This document shows positions 25,371 through 34,800 of a DNA stretch of 64,000 bases, one piece after another. Position 1 is the first letter of the stretch. Every line of letters starts with the position of its first letter. The stretch comes from Chersky-806 sp038252255 (lineage in GTDB: Bacteria > Actinomycetota > Acidimicrobiia > IMCC26256 > JAENVU01), in NCBI GenBank assembly GCA_038252255.1, contig JBBSAM010000005.1:123495-187494 (forward strand), in the 5' to 3' direction. A model generated the notes under the pieces. The model did no database searches and had not been told where the DNA came from. It saw nothing but the letters and a program-made list of their open reading frames with translations. A program made the position numbers and the translations under genes.

Positions 25371-25400
25371 TATCGAATATGGTATCTCGAATATGAGATA
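25371..25400. promoter_or_regulatory. Putative operator in the HTH/clpP divergent gap
   Basis: The AT-rich segment holds two direct copies of TCGAATATG (in 25373-25381 and 25387-25395) and an inverted repeat TATCTC-N6-GAGATA (25383-25400). It lies between the two divergent starts (25353 and 25438), so one bound dimer could control both the HTH/pseudo-ClpP operon and clpP. Binding is inferred. Confidence 0.5.
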
Positions 25401-25437
25401 GTCACCAGGACCCGACTGCGGAGAAAGGCGTGACCCC

Positions 25438-26085
25438 ATGGACCTTCGCCAATCGCTCATCCCGACCGTCCTCGACGAGTCGGCCCGGGGAGACCGGGCC
25501 TTCGACATCTTCTCGCTGCTGCTCCGCGAACGGATCGTCTTCCTCGGCCAGGAGGTCGACGACCACATCGCCAACCTCATCATCGCCGAGATCCTCCACC
25601 TCGAGGCGCGTGATCCGGACAAGGAGATCCAGCTCTACATCAACTCGCCCGGGGGCGTGGCGTACGCCGGGATGGCGATCTACGACGTGATGCAGCACGT
25701 CAGGCCGCCGGTCTCCACGATCTGTGTCGGGATGGGGATGTCCGCCGCCGCGATGATCCTGTGCGCGGGTGCCCCGGGGAAGCGATTGGCGCTGCCGAGC
25801 GCCAAGATCATGATCCACCAGGGCTCCGCCGGGACACGCGGCGCGCCGAGCGACATGGAGATCCAGCTGCGCGAGGTGCTGTCGACGACGAAGCGGATGG
25901 CGCAGATCATCGCCTTCCACTCGGGTCGCTCATTGGAGCAGGTGGAGCGCGACCTCGACCGCGACTACTTCATGACCGCGCACGAGGCGCTCGAGTACGG
26001 GATCATCGACGAGGTGCTCACGCCACGTCGCGGTGTCTCGGCCGAGCTGTTGGAGCTGGCGGACCAAGCCGCGACCGGGTCGTGA
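25438..26085 (+). CDS. clpP: ATP-dependent Clp protease proteolytic subunit
   Basis: ClpP is the barrel peptidase that works with ClpX or ClpC. The 215-residue protein retains the triad: Ser102 (GMGMSAAAM), His127 (KIMIHQG) and the Asp of DRDYFMTAHEA (about 176). NSPGG and ICVGMG mark the oxyanion region, and the handle helix is normal. The Ser context GMSAA differs from the common AASMG but aligns without gaps. GAGAAAGG precedes ATG 25438. It stands alone instead of next to clpX or a second clpP, opposite a pseudo-ClpP operon. Confidence 0.93.
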   Translation: MDLRQSLIPTVLDESARGDRAFDIFSLLLRERIVFLGQEVDDHIANLIIAEILHLEARDPDKEIQLYINSPGGVAYAGMAIYDVMQHVRPPVSTICVGMGMSAAAMILCAGAPGKRLALPSAKIMIHQGSAGTRGAPSDMEIQLREVLSTTKRMAQIIAFHSGRSLEQVERDLDRDYFMTAHEALEYGIIDEVLTPRRGVSAELLELADQAATGS

Positions 26086-26129
26086 TCAGCAGCCCGACTC
26101 GCGGCACGCGTACTAGACATTGGTGTTTC

Positions 26130-26202
26130 GGGGCCGTAGCTCAGTGGTCAGAGCAGGGGACTCATAATCCCTCGGTCGAAGGTTCGATCCCTTCCGGCCC
26201 CA
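26130..26202 (+). tRNA. tRNA with CAT anticodon (elongator Met, or Ile2)
   Basis: Acceptor GGGGCCG (26130-26136) pairs with CGGCCCC (26195-26201), discriminator A; the loop CTCATAA gives anticodon CAT, and the T loop is TTCGATC. CCA is not encoded. CAT tRNAs can be elongator Met, or Ile2 after lysidine modification; the sequence looks most like elongator Met, but this was not resolved. Confidence 0.9.
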
Positions 26203-26247
26203 CGCAGGCTATGGACTGGCCCGCCAGATGGTCGACGGCGGCGATGG

Positions 26248-27297
26248 CTACTCGGGGAGGAGTCCGCCGCCAGGGCGGATGACTTCGGCGACCGTCGTTC
26301 GCGTCACCATCCATCGCTCGCCTGAGTGGACGACCGTCCCGACGAACGAGAACCGGGCTCCCGTGTTGAGGACCAGCACGAAGCCGGCTGATGCGGCCGT
26401 GTCAGTCGTGAAGCGCACCCGGTCCACGACCACCTCGGAGACGCGGACGTCGCCGAAGCGCGCCCCGAACTCCAGCATGATCGGGACGAGGTGCTCGCCG
26501 TCCTCCAGGAGCTCGATGGCCTCATCGTCGAGTGCGGGACCAAAGACGACGGTCAGCGCGTGGACGATCTCTTCGACGGCACGTGGATCGTCCGCCGGCG
26601 GGCTCCCGAACACTCGCGGCGGCAACACCAGGAGGCCGGTGTCGTCGGGCGCGGCTTCGAGGGCGACGTGCGCCGCGATGATGCACACCTCGCACATGAG
26701 TGCTGCGTTCGCGGCGACGTAGTGGCGGACTTCCCAGAGGTCTCGACCGCAGAACGAGCAGGACGGCGCCAGCCCGCCACCAACGACACTGCCGATCGGT
26801 CGGTGCACTTCGAACGGAGCTTCCACGCCGGTCGCGGCACCAGCTGCGGGCTCGACTCCCGGATTGCCCGACAGCAGCTGGATCACGCGTTTCCGCACCA
26901 CCGCCAGATCGGCGCCGAGGTTCGCGAGCGCCTGCGCGCCCACGCCCTCTCCCTCTCGGATGAGGCCCAGCAAGATGTGCTCGGTGCCGATGTAGTTGTG
27001 GCCGAGCTCCAGCGCCTCTCGCAGCGAGAGCTCAAGAACCTTCTTGGCCCGCGGTGTGAAGGGGATGTGACCCGACGGCGCTTGACCGCCATGACCGATG
27101 ATCTCGTGGACCTGTGTGCGCGCGTCGTCGAGCGAGATCTCGAGCGATTCGAGCGCCTCGGCTGCGACGCCCTCACCTTCGTGGATCAGACCAAGCAGGA
27201 TGTGCTCGGTGCCGATGTAGTTGTGGTTGAGCAGGCGTGCTTCTTCCTGCGCCAGAACCACAACGCGTCGGGCCCGGTCGGAGAAGCGCTCGAACAC
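26248..27297 (-). CDS. ClpC N-domain plus ClpX-type zinc finger protein without AAA+ modules
   Basis: The 349-residue protein starts with a full ClpC N-domain: two repeats (about residues 1-72 and 73-145, each with NYIGTEHILLGLI and EGEGV), almost identical to ClpC1. A linker leads to a ClpX-type C4 zinc finger (Cys180, Cys183, Cys202, Cys205; CSFCGRDLWEVRHYV then CEVC). The remaining 130 residues are an unrecognised alpha/beta domain. No Walker motifs are present, so this is not an unfoldase. It might be an adaptor, a substrate sink or an antibiotic decoy similar in concept to mycobacterial ClpC2. The GTG start is 6 nt after TAGGAT. Confidence 0.85.
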   Translation of the reverse strand: MFERFSDRARRVVVLAQEEARLLNHNYIGTEHILLGLIHEGEGVAAEALESLEISLDDARTQVHEIIGHGGQAPSGHIPFTPRAKKVLELSLREALELGHNYIGTEHILLGLIREGEGVGAQALANLGADLAVVRKRVIQLLSGNPGVEPAAGAATGVEAPFEVHRPIGSVVGGGLAPSCSFCGRDLWEVRHYVAANAALMCEVCIIAAHVALEAAPDDTGLLVLPPRVFGSPPADDPRAVEEIVHALTVVFGPALDDEAIELLEDGEHLVPIMLEFGARFGDVRVSEVVVDRVRFTTDTAASAGFVLVLNTGARFSFVGTVVHSGERWMVTRTTVAEVIRPGGGLLPE

Positions 27298-27303
27298 ACC
27301 TGG

Positions 27304-27309
27304 ATCCTA
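27304..27309 (-). promoter_or_regulatory. -10 box for leaderless ClpC-N/zinc-finger gene
   Basis: On the minus strand TAGGAT lies 6 nt before GTG 27297, and no Shine-Dalgarno sequence intervenes. Confidence 0.5.
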
Positions 27310-27377
27310 CGTCCGTCGCCGGTGCAACGGACCGGCCGATCCGCCCCCAACACGCGCGAGGAAGGAAACGACCTCCG

Positions 27378-28796
27378 TCACGGTGCCGTGAGATCCAGGA
27401 CCGCGCGCGCCCAGGCGTCGGAGCTCTGGCGCGCTTCCTCGTACCGGTCGACGAGCTCGGGATCGGGTTCGACCCGGGCGATGATCGGGTTCAACGTGTC
27501 GAGGTCCACTGGCGCTCCGACCGCGTCACCCACGACGACCCGGGCGCCGACCGATGCCGCGTCGTCGATCTCCCGCCGCACGAGCGGGAGCTGGGTCGTG
27601 GCGGCGAGGACCTCGCGCCAGAGCATGCCCTTCGCCCCGCCACCGGCGATGACGAGCGCGGTCGCGCCGCGCGCGATCAGCTCGAGGCAGCGGGACACGT
27701 CGTAGGCCACGGACTCGATGACTGCACGGGTGAGCTCTCCCGGTCCGTGGGCACTGGTCAGGCCGGCAAACGCCGCGTGCGCGTCGGGCTGCCACCAGGG
27801 CGCACGCGCTCCATGGAGCCACGGCAGCGCGATCACCCCGTTGGCGCCCGGGGGAGAGGCCGCGGCTTCGGTGAGCAGGACCTCGGTAGGTCGCCCGGTG
27901 AGGCGCTCCAGCCAGTCCAGCGCGGCGCCGCTCGCGGACAACCCGGCTTCGACGACGTACCCGCGCCGGGCACCCCGGGACACCGCGGCCACCATCGGGA
28001 GCATGCCGATCGGACCGGGGTGAGGGATCGAGACATTCGTCGTCGTGCCCCAGGAGACCATCGGGGTCTCGTCACCTGCGCCGGTTCCCACGACCTCGCA
28101 GGCCCGGTCGCCGCCTCCGAGCACGACGGTCGTGCCGGACCCGAGGCCGAGATCGGCGAGGCCGTTGGCGGAGCCATCCAGTGCGACGACCGTCGTCGCG
28201 GTGACCACCGGGGGAAGCAGTGAGCCGATCTCATCGGCCACGCCCACGGTGCCGTCCAAGCCGTACAGGCCGGTGCGCGACGCCAGGGTCTCGTCCGTCA
28301 GCACCTGGCCGGTCAGGCGCGCGGCAACGAAGTCGCGCGGTGCGAGCAGCCAGCGAGCGGACTTGACGAGATCCGGTTCGTGGTCGACCAGCCAGGCCAC
28401 CTTGGCCGCGCAGCACGCGGCGTTGAGCACGACGCCGGTACGGGCGCGGAAGTCGTCCGGGTCGCCGAAGTGCAGCACTCCCATACCGCCGCGTTGGTCG
28501 GACCACAAGATTCCCGGCCCGAGAGGCTCGAGATCCCGGCCGAACAGCGCGAACGTCTCACGCGCGGCCGAGAAGCCGATCGCCTCCACCTGCTGATACG
28601 CGTCGGGCGCGTCGTCGCGCAGCTGCGCGCACGCGTCGACGACCGAGCCCCACCAGTCCCGCGGGTCCTGCTCGGCCCAACCCGCTCGCGAATGGGTGGT
28701 GTCGATCTCGCTGCGGGCGATCGCGACGAACCCGTCGTCGTCCCAGAGGGCTGCCTTGGTCGCGCTGGTACCGAGGTCGAGCGTGAGCACCGTCAT
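27378..28796 (-). CDS. FGGY-family carbohydrate kinase (xylulokinase-like)
   Basis: The 472-residue protein has the FGGY ATP-binding pattern: LTLDLGTSATKAALWDDDG at the N-terminus, GWAEQDPRDWW, ILWSDQR, and GGGAKGMLWREVLA in the C-terminal half. Members phosphorylate sugars such as xylulose, glycerol or gluconate; the substrate cannot be assigned. ATG 28796 overlaps the stop of the dehydrogenase gene upstream (ATGA), so they share an operon that could process a small hydroxy-acid or sugar. Confidence 0.87.
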   Translation of the reverse strand: MTVLTLDLGTSATKAALWDDDGFVAIARSEIDTTHSRAGWAEQDPRDWWGSVVDACAQLRDDAPDAYQQVEAIGFSAARETFALFGRDLEPLGPGILWSDQRGGMGVLHFGDPDDFRARTGVVLNAACCAAKVAWLVDHEPDLVKSARWLLAPRDFVAARLTGQVLTDETLASRTGLYGLDGTVGVADEIGSLLPPVVTATTVVALDGSANGLADLGLGSGTTVVLGGGDRACEVVGTGAGDETPMVSWGTTTNVSIPHPGPIGMLPMVAAVSRGARRGYVVEAGLSASGAALDWLERLTGRPTEVLLTEAAASPPGANGVIALPWLHGARAPWWQPDAHAAFAGLTSAHGPGELTRAVIESVAYDVSRCLELIARGATALVIAGGGAKGMLWREVLAATTQLPLVRREIDDAASVGARVVVGDAVGAPVDLDTLNPIIARVEPDPELVDRYEEARQSSDAWARAVLDLTAP

Positions 28797-29677
28797 CGCG
28801 CGGCGAGAGCTCGGATCACCTTCGCCATGGCAGAGAAGTCCTCCCGGCCGTACCCGGCCGCGCTCGCCGAACCGAGGATCTGGCGGACGATCCCGGATGT
28901 GAACAACGGCGTACCGGATCTCGCGGCGTAGTCGATCGCCAGGTCGAGGTCCTTCGCCATGAGGTCGGTCATGAACCCGGGCGCCCACCCGTTGGAAGCC
29001 GGGCTGTCCGGGATCGCGCCCTCGGCGGGCAGGCGGGTCCGCACAGCGACGCAGTCGCCCGTCGCGTGCGTGAGGATCTCGTACAGCTGCGCCATCTCTA
29101 CGCCGGCTTGCTGTGCCATGACGGTTGCCTCGGAGGTCGCGAGCATCTGCGCGGCGTAGATGAGGTTGTTGCAGAGCTTGACCACTTGGCCCATTCCCGG
29201 CCCGCCGACGTGGACGACCAGTCCGGCGAACGGGTCCAGCGCCGGTCGCGCCGCGGCCAGTGTCGCTTCCTCGCCTCCGACCATGAGCGTGAGCTGACCC
29301 TTCTGCGCACCGACCGTCCCGCCGGAGAGAGGAGCCTCGAGGTAGCCGGCTCCGGTGGCGGACACCCGTTCGTGCTGCTCGCGTTCCACGTCCGGATCGA
29401 TCGTCGAGGTGTCCACCACGACCTTTCCCGGACCCAGCGCGCGGAGCGCGACATCGAGCACGGCGACGACATCGGGCGAGCTCGGCAGGCACAGGATCGT
29501 GACGTCGCTCACGTCTACGACATCCGCCGCGTCGGTGCCTTCCCGCGCGCCGAACGCCAACGCGGCTTCGATCGGCGACCGGCTTCGCGACGCGATCGTG
29601 ACATCGTGTCCGGCCTCGACGATGTGGCGTGCCATCGGCAGACCCATGGCGCCCAATCCGATGAATCCGACGTTCAT
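28793..29677 (-). CDS. NAD(P)-dependent 3-hydroxyisobutyrate dehydrogenase-family protein
   Basis: The 294-residue beta-hydroxyacid dehydrogenase has the N-terminal Rossmann motif GFIGLGAMGLPMARHI, the substrate motif YLEAPLSGGTVGAQKGQLTLMVGG and the catalytic Lys in GQVVKLCNN. Members act on 3-hydroxyisobutyrate, tartronate semialdehyde or similar acids. ATG 29677 follows GGAG. It overlaps the kinase gene by 4 nt and is divergent from the RidA gene. Confidence 0.9.
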   Translation of the reverse strand: MNVGFIGLGAMGLPMARHIVEAGHDVTIASRSRSPIEAALAFGAREGTDAADVVDVSDVTILCLPSSPDVVAVLDVALRALGPGKVVVDTSTIDPDVEREQHERVSATGAGYLEAPLSGGTVGAQKGQLTLMVGGEEATLAAARPALDPFAGLVVHVGGPGMGQVVKLCNNLIYAAQMLATSEATVMAQQAGVEMAQLYEILTHATGDCVAVRTRLPAEGAIPDSPASNGWAPGFMTDLMAKDLDLAIDYAARSGTPLFTSGIVRQILGSASAAGYGREDFSAMAKVIRALAAR

Positions 29678-29723
29678 AGACCCACTCCGACCCACGGCGC
29701 GACTGGTGGTGCGACCAGCGATC

Positions 29724-29752
29724 TTGACGCTACCAGCGGCCCTCCGTACGGT
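29724..29752 (+). promoter_or_regulatory. Sigma-70-type promoter for leaderless ridA-like gene
   Basis: TTGACG (29724-29729), a 17-bp spacer and TACGGT (29747-29752) form a near-consensus promoter. GTG 29760 begins 7 nt after the -10 box. This favours 29760 over the in-frame GTG 29751, which would lie within the -10 box. Confidence 0.65.
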
Positions 29753-29759
29753 GACGTCC

Positions 29760-30251
29760 GTGTCAGGCTCTGATCGCCAGATCGCACCCACGAGCATCGC
29801 CGCGCGATTGGCCGAGCTCGGGCTCGAGCTCCCGGGTCCGTACCTGCCGCATGAGCCATTGGACGCGGTCGTGATCCATGAGGGTGTGGCGCGCACCTCG
29901 GGCCAGCTTCCCCGGGACGCATCCGGGAACCTGGTGCATCCCGGTCGGCTGGGCGACCCGCTCACGGTGGAGCAAGGCGCAGAAGCCGCGCGCTGGTGCG
30001 CGCTCAACGCACTCTCCGTGCTGAACGCGGAGCTGGGTGGCCTCGACGGCATCAAGCGCGTCCTCACGGTGCTTGGTCTGGTCGCGTGCGAACCCCACTT
30101 CCTCGAGCAGCCCGCGGTGATCGATGGTGCGAGCCGCCTGCTCTACGAGGTGTTCGGCTCCGCGGGTCGGCATTCGCGTTCAGCAATCGGGGTTGCCGCG
30201 CTGCCGCGTGGTGGCGCCGTCGAGATCGAGGTCGCGGTTGCGCTCCGGTGA
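29760..30251 (+). CDS. RidA/YjgF-family protein
   Basis: The 163-residue protein belongs to the RidA-like family, whose members deaminate reactive enamine/imine intermediates, in the longer subfamily with an N-terminal extension. GVARTSGQLPRDASGNLVHPGRLG is the family core, and AARWCALNALSVLNAELG and a C-terminal AVEIEVAVALR complete the fold. The canonical RidA Arg near the C-terminus is not in the usual IEIEAIA context, so enamine deaminase activity is uncertain. Start chosen by the promoter 7 nt upstream. Confidence 0.83.
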   Translation: MSGSDRQIAPTSIAARLAELGLELPGPYLPHEPLDAVVIHEGVARTSGQLPRDASGNLVHPGRLGDPLTVEQGAEAARWCALNALSVLNAELGGLDGIKRVLTVLGLVACEPHFLEQPAVIDGASRLLYEVFGSAGRHSRSAIGVAALPRGGAVEIEVAVALR

Positions 30252-30308
30252 CCCCGGGTACCGGCGAGTCGACGCGCTGGCCGCTGGCCACCGACTGCTA
30301 CACCTCAG

Positions 30309-31070
30309 GTGAACGACCTCGCGTGCACCGTCGTGGTCGAGAGCGATCTCGACGTGCTCGCTCGGCACGCAGCGCGAACCGCCGCTGACGCGATCGGCGC
30401 AGGCATCGCCGAGCGCGGTACCGCCAACGTGATGTTCGCGTCCGGCACGTCGCAGCTCGCATTTCTCGCCGAGCTCGCGAAGCTCCCAGAGGTCGAGTGG
30501 TCCTCCGTCACCGGGTTCCACATGGACGAGTACGTCGGCGTGGGATCGGATGAGCCGCCGAGCTTCGCCCGCTACATGCGGGAGCGCGTCGCGGAGACGG
30601 TGCATCCGCGCGAGTTTCACTACCTCGACGGTGCCGCGCTGGACCCGACCGCCGAGTGCGCCCGCTACGGGGCCCTGCTCGCCGACCACCCGCTCGATCT
30701 CTGCTGCCTCGGCATCGGCGAGAACGGTCATCTCGCGTTCAACGATCCGCCGGTTGCGGACTTCGAGGATCCCCAGACCGTGAAGGTCGTCGAGCTCGAC
30801 GACGCCTGCAAGCGCCAGCAGGTGGGGGAGGGGCACTTCCGCTCGGTCGACGCGGTGCCACCGTACGCGATGACCGTCACGATCCCCGCCCTGCTGCGGG
30901 CGACGGTCGCATTGGCGATCGTGCCCGAGCGCCGCAAGGCGGTTGCGGTCCGTGACGCGCTCGAGGGACCGGTGAGCACTCGCTGCCCAGCTTCGATCCT
31001 GCAGCGCACCCCGCACGCCGTCCTGTATCTGGACTGGGACTCGGCGTCGCTCCTTAGACTCGATCGATGA
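30309..31070 (+). CDS. nagB: Glucosamine-6-phosphate deaminase-like protein
   Basis: NagB converts glucosamine-6-phosphate to fructose-6-phosphate and ammonia. The 253-residue protein shows FASGTSQLAFLAEL (phosphate loop), GFHMDEYVG (catalytic Asp), and GIGENGHLAFNDPP with the His used in ring opening. Length fits the family. The stop overlaps the start of the next gene (ATGA). No other amino-sugar genes are adjacent. Confidence 0.9.
   Translation: MNDLACTVVVESDLDVLARHAARTAADAIGAGIAERGTANVMFASGTSQLAFLAELAKLPEVEWSSVTGFHMDEYVGVGSDEPPSFARYMRERVAETVHPREFHYLDGAALDPTAECARYGALLADHPLDLCCLGIGENGHLAFNDPPVADFEDPQTVKVVELDDACKRQQVGEGHFRSVDAVPPYAMTVTIPALLRATVALAIVPERRKAVAVRDALEGPVSTRCPASILQRTPHAVLYLDWDSASLLRLDR
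31055..31060 (+). promoter_or_regulatory. -10 box for leaderless YczE-type gene
   Basis: TAGACT lies 6 nt before ATG 31067, inside the last codons of nagB. Confidence 0.45.
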
Positions 31071-31753
31071 GCACCCGCCGCGATCGGATCCGCGCGGCGA
31101 ACCCGGACCTGACCGTCCTCGGCTTCCCCGGCGTCGTCGAGCTCCGCCGCCGGCTGCCCCGCCTCGCCGTGGGTCTGCTCGCGCTGGGTGTCGGGATCGC
31201 GCTGATGGTAGAGGCGCGACTGGGCGTGAGCCCCTACGACGTGTTGCACCAGGGTCTCGCTGACCTCACCGGCCTGAGCTTCGGCACCGTCGTGATCGGG
31301 CTCGGCGTGATCGTCCTCTTCCTCTGGATCCCGCTCGGTCAGCGCCTCGGCATCGGGACGGTGATCAACACCCTCACCGTCGGTCTCATCGTCGACGCGT
31401 TCCTGGGCTGGACCCCGGATCCGCACACGATCGGCCTGCGCTGGGTGTACCTGCTCGGCGGGATCGTGATCATCGCGTTCGGGGTCGGGCTGTACATCGG
31501 TGCGGGGCTCGGTCCGGGTCCACGGGACGGGTTGATGACGGGCATCGCGGCCAAGGGGTACCCGCTCTGGCTCGTCCGCACCGGGCTCGAGCTCACTGCG
31601 CTCGTCGCGGGTTGGGTCCTCGGCGGTGACGTCGGTGTCGGGACGCTGCTGTTCGCGTTCGGGATCGGCCCGCTCGGCCACTTCTTCCTGCTCCGGCTCC
31701 ACCTGGGGGTCGGCGGCGGTGACCCCGACCCGACCGCGACCATCGGCGAGTAG
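31067..31753 (+). CDS. YczE/YitT-type integral membrane protein
   Basis: This 228-residue protein has about five hydrophobic segments and the YczE-family pattern: GVGIALMVEARLGVSPYDVLHQGL, GTVINTLTVGLIVD, and GLYIGAGLGPGPRDGLMTGI. The family is found in many Gram-positives next to regulators or amino-sugar genes; its substrate is not established. It overlaps nagB by 4 nt and is convergent with the large regulator gene. Confidence 0.82.
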   Translation: MSTRRDRIRAANPDLTVLGFPGVVELRRRLPRLAVGLLALGVGIALMVEARLGVSPYDVLHQGLADLTGLSFGTVVIGLGVIVLFLWIPLGQRLGIGTVINTLTVGLIVDAFLGWTPDPHTIGLRWVYLLGGIVIIAFGVGLYIGAGLGPGPRDGLMTGIAAKGYPLWLVRTGLELTALVAGWVLGGDVGVGTLLFAFGIGPLGHFFLLRLHLGVGGGDPDPTATIGE

Positions 31754-31765
31754 CCCGATCTCAGG

Positions 31766-31813
31766 TTCTCGGCACGCTGAAGGGGCTCTGGGGCCCTTTG
31801 AGCGTGCCGAGAA
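31766..31813. terminator. Long bidirectional hairpin between convergent genes
   Basis: A 13-bp perfect stem (TTCTCGGCACGCT 31766-31778 with AGCGTGCCGAGAA 31801-31813) encloses a second 5-bp stem (AAGGG with CCCTT). It lies between the stops at 31753 (+) and 31824 (-). No U-tract follows on either strand, so it may work as a Rho-assisted or bidirectional terminator. Confidence 0.65.
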
Positions 31814-31823
31814 GGGCCTTGGT

Positions 31824-34800
31824 CTAGCCGGGGGTGCCGGCCATGAGGGCGAAGGCGGTCTCCCAGCCGATCGCCCGCTGCTCGTCGGCCGGCGCGGCGC
31901 TGTCGAGTGCGGCGCGGGCGAGCCGTACGACGAACTGGTCGAGCGGTGAGTGCGTGGATTCGACGACGTTCGCGGCGCGGTCGAATGCTGCGTGTGCGGC
32001 ACCCGTGTCGCCCATGCGGTGCAGCGCGAACCCTCGCGCGAGCTCCAGGCGGTAGCGGTCCACGAACGTGACCACCAGGTCGTCGGCCTCCGCGCAGATC
32101 TCGAGTGCCTCCTCGGCGTCCCCGTGCGCGACGAGCGCCGCCGCGAACGCGACATCGGCAGCGGCTTCCGGTCCGCGGCTCTCGGTAGCCGCGCGCGCGG
32201 ATCGGAGCGTGGAGACGGCGCCGGCGACATCACCGTGCTGCAGCTGGGCGAGCCCCCAGAGCGTGTGTTGCTCGTCGGTGAGGAACCGGTCCTCGACGGC
32301 ACGGAGCTCCTCGAGCATGCCGGCCGCCAGCTCGAACGCTTCGGGATCTCCGGCTTGGACGGCGAGCGCGACGCGCAGCACGGTGGCCAGGCGTCGCATG
32401 GACTGATCCGGCACCCGTCGGGCGACCACGTCTGCGTCGTCGACCAGCGCCCGGGCCTCGGTCGTCCGGAGGCACGCGTTGAATGCGATCGTCGCCGGTC
32501 CGACCGATTGGAGCTCGCCCCACGGGTCGCCGAGCTCCTGGAAGACCGTGCGCGCCTCGGCGGCAAACGAGATCGCATCCATCGGCTCGCCCCGCCAGAG
32601 CGACACGTTGGCGAGCAGCACCCGCATGATCGCCGCAGCCCAGCGATTCCCCAGCTCGGTGGCCTCCTGCAGGATCCGTTCGGCGAGCACGGCGGCTTCG
32701 TCGAGTCGGCCCTGAGTGAACCGGACCCACGCGAGGAGACCGAGCGCCCAGCTCATCCCGCCCCAGTCCCCGAGCTCCCCAAACGCGGTTGCGGACGCGT
32801 CGAGCCGCCGTTCGGCTTCTTCGGCGTGGCCGCGTACGAACGAGATCCACGCGAGGTTCTGCAGGGCCCAGGCCTCACCGCGCAGGTGCTCGATCGCGCG
32901 GAAGATGTCCAGCGCCTCGTCAATGAACACCGCCGCACCATCCGGGTTCCCACCGAACAGCTCGGTGAGCCCGCGGAAGCGCAGCGCGTCGCCCAACCCC
33001 CGCTGGTCGCCGAGCTCACGCCAGCGGGCGACCGCGTCGTCGAGTGACTTCGCCGACCCGACGAGGTCGCCCTCCTTGTACTGCACGTCGCCGAGAACGG
33101 TCCGCGCCGCGGCCATCGCGGGGCGGTCGTCCAGGTCCTCGGCGGTCGCGAGCACGGTGACGAGGTCTTCGCGCGCACCGGCACAATCGCGCAGCTCGGC
33201 GCGCGCCCTGGCGCGCGCGAGTCGGAGCGCAAGCTGGCTGACGACGTCGCCGTGGTCGATGAGAGGGATCGCGTGACTCAGGTACTTGTCGGCGGTGGTC
33301 CAGTCGTCGCGACGCTCGGCCTTCTCGGCCGCGCGCGTGAGGAAGCGGATACCGGCCGGGACCATCCCGCTGGGCAGGCCGTCGATCGGGCCGAGCTCGG
33401 CCATGAGCGACGCCGCGAGGTTGAAGTGGTATGCGAGCCGATCGAGCACCTCCTCGATCCGGTCGTTGGCTTCCGCGTCCTCGGCAAGCAGCTTCGACAC
33501 CGAGCCGTGGCGCCGCGCGCGTTCGGCTTTCGTGAGCGTCCCGTAGGCGACGTCCCGGGTGAGCTCGTTGCGGAAGCGGAACTCGTCGCCGTCGATCTCG
33601 AGCAGATCCCGCTCGGCGAGGCGGGCGAGCGGGGGATCGGCCTCGTTGCCGCGGCCGTGGGCCAGGGCGCGCACCAGGTCCAGCGGGCCTGTGTTGCCGA
33701 TGACCGCGGCATCTTCGAGCGTGACCCGATCGAGCGGCTCCAGCCGGTCGAGGCGGGCGGCGAGGAGGCCGTGCAAGGTGGCAGGGAGCTCGCGGGCGCC
33801 ATCGGTGGCCGGCGCCTCGCCGAGCATCGCGACGAGCTCCTCGATGAAGAACGGGTTGCCGCCACTGCGCTCACGGAGGATGGTCACGAGCTCGGTGTCC
33901 GCATCGGGCAGCAGCGAGCGGAGCAGCTCGTCCGTGTCTTCGTTCGCGAGCGGGTCGAGGTTGACGTGCAGCGTGTTGTGGCGGCCCGCTGTCGGCGTCC
34001 AGCGGTCGGTCAGCTCCGGTCGCGTCGTGCCGACGAGCACGACCGGAGCCGAGGCGAGATGGGCGAGCAGGCGCGGGAGGAACTCGAGCACCTGGTCGTC
34101 GGCCCAGTGGAGGTCGGAGAGAACGAGGAGGAGCGGCCGATCGCTCGCGAGCCCGGCGAAGAACGTCAGCGCGGCGCGCGATGCCTCTTCACGCGCCCGC
34201 GTGGGATCGACACCCTCGCCCGGGTCGCCCTCGAGCATCAGGTAGAGGAGCCCTTCGGTGATCCGGCCGATCTCGGGGTCGGATTCCTCCAGCGCCAAGC
34301 TCCGCTGCACCGCACTGCGGGTGCATGTCGGCACCTGCGCGCCGGTGTCGGTGAGATCCACCTCGCACGCGTCGGCCACCATCGCCGCGATCGGCCACCA
34401 GATGTTCGTCTCTCCGTACGGGATGCACTGCCCGTTCAGGACCCGCGCCCCCTGCTCGCACTGTGCGATCGTGCCGAGCTCGGATGCGATCCGCGACTTG
34501 CCGACGCCGGCCTCGCCCGTCACGAGGACGAGGTGGGCCCGCTTGCGGGTGGTTGCGGTGGCCAGCGCGGCTCGGAGCACCGCGATCTCGCTCTCGCGGC
34601 CTACGAGCGGTGTCTCGACCCGCCGGTGCCGGTGGCCGGGCGGGCCCACCGCGCGCACTGCACGCCATGCCGCGACGGGCTCTTCGCGGCCGCGCACGGA
34701 GATCGGGCCGAGGGGCTCGTAGCGCACTCCCCGCAGGGCCGCGGCATGGGTGGTGGGGCCGACGACGACCTGGTCGGGACCCGCCTCCGCCTGGAGCCGG

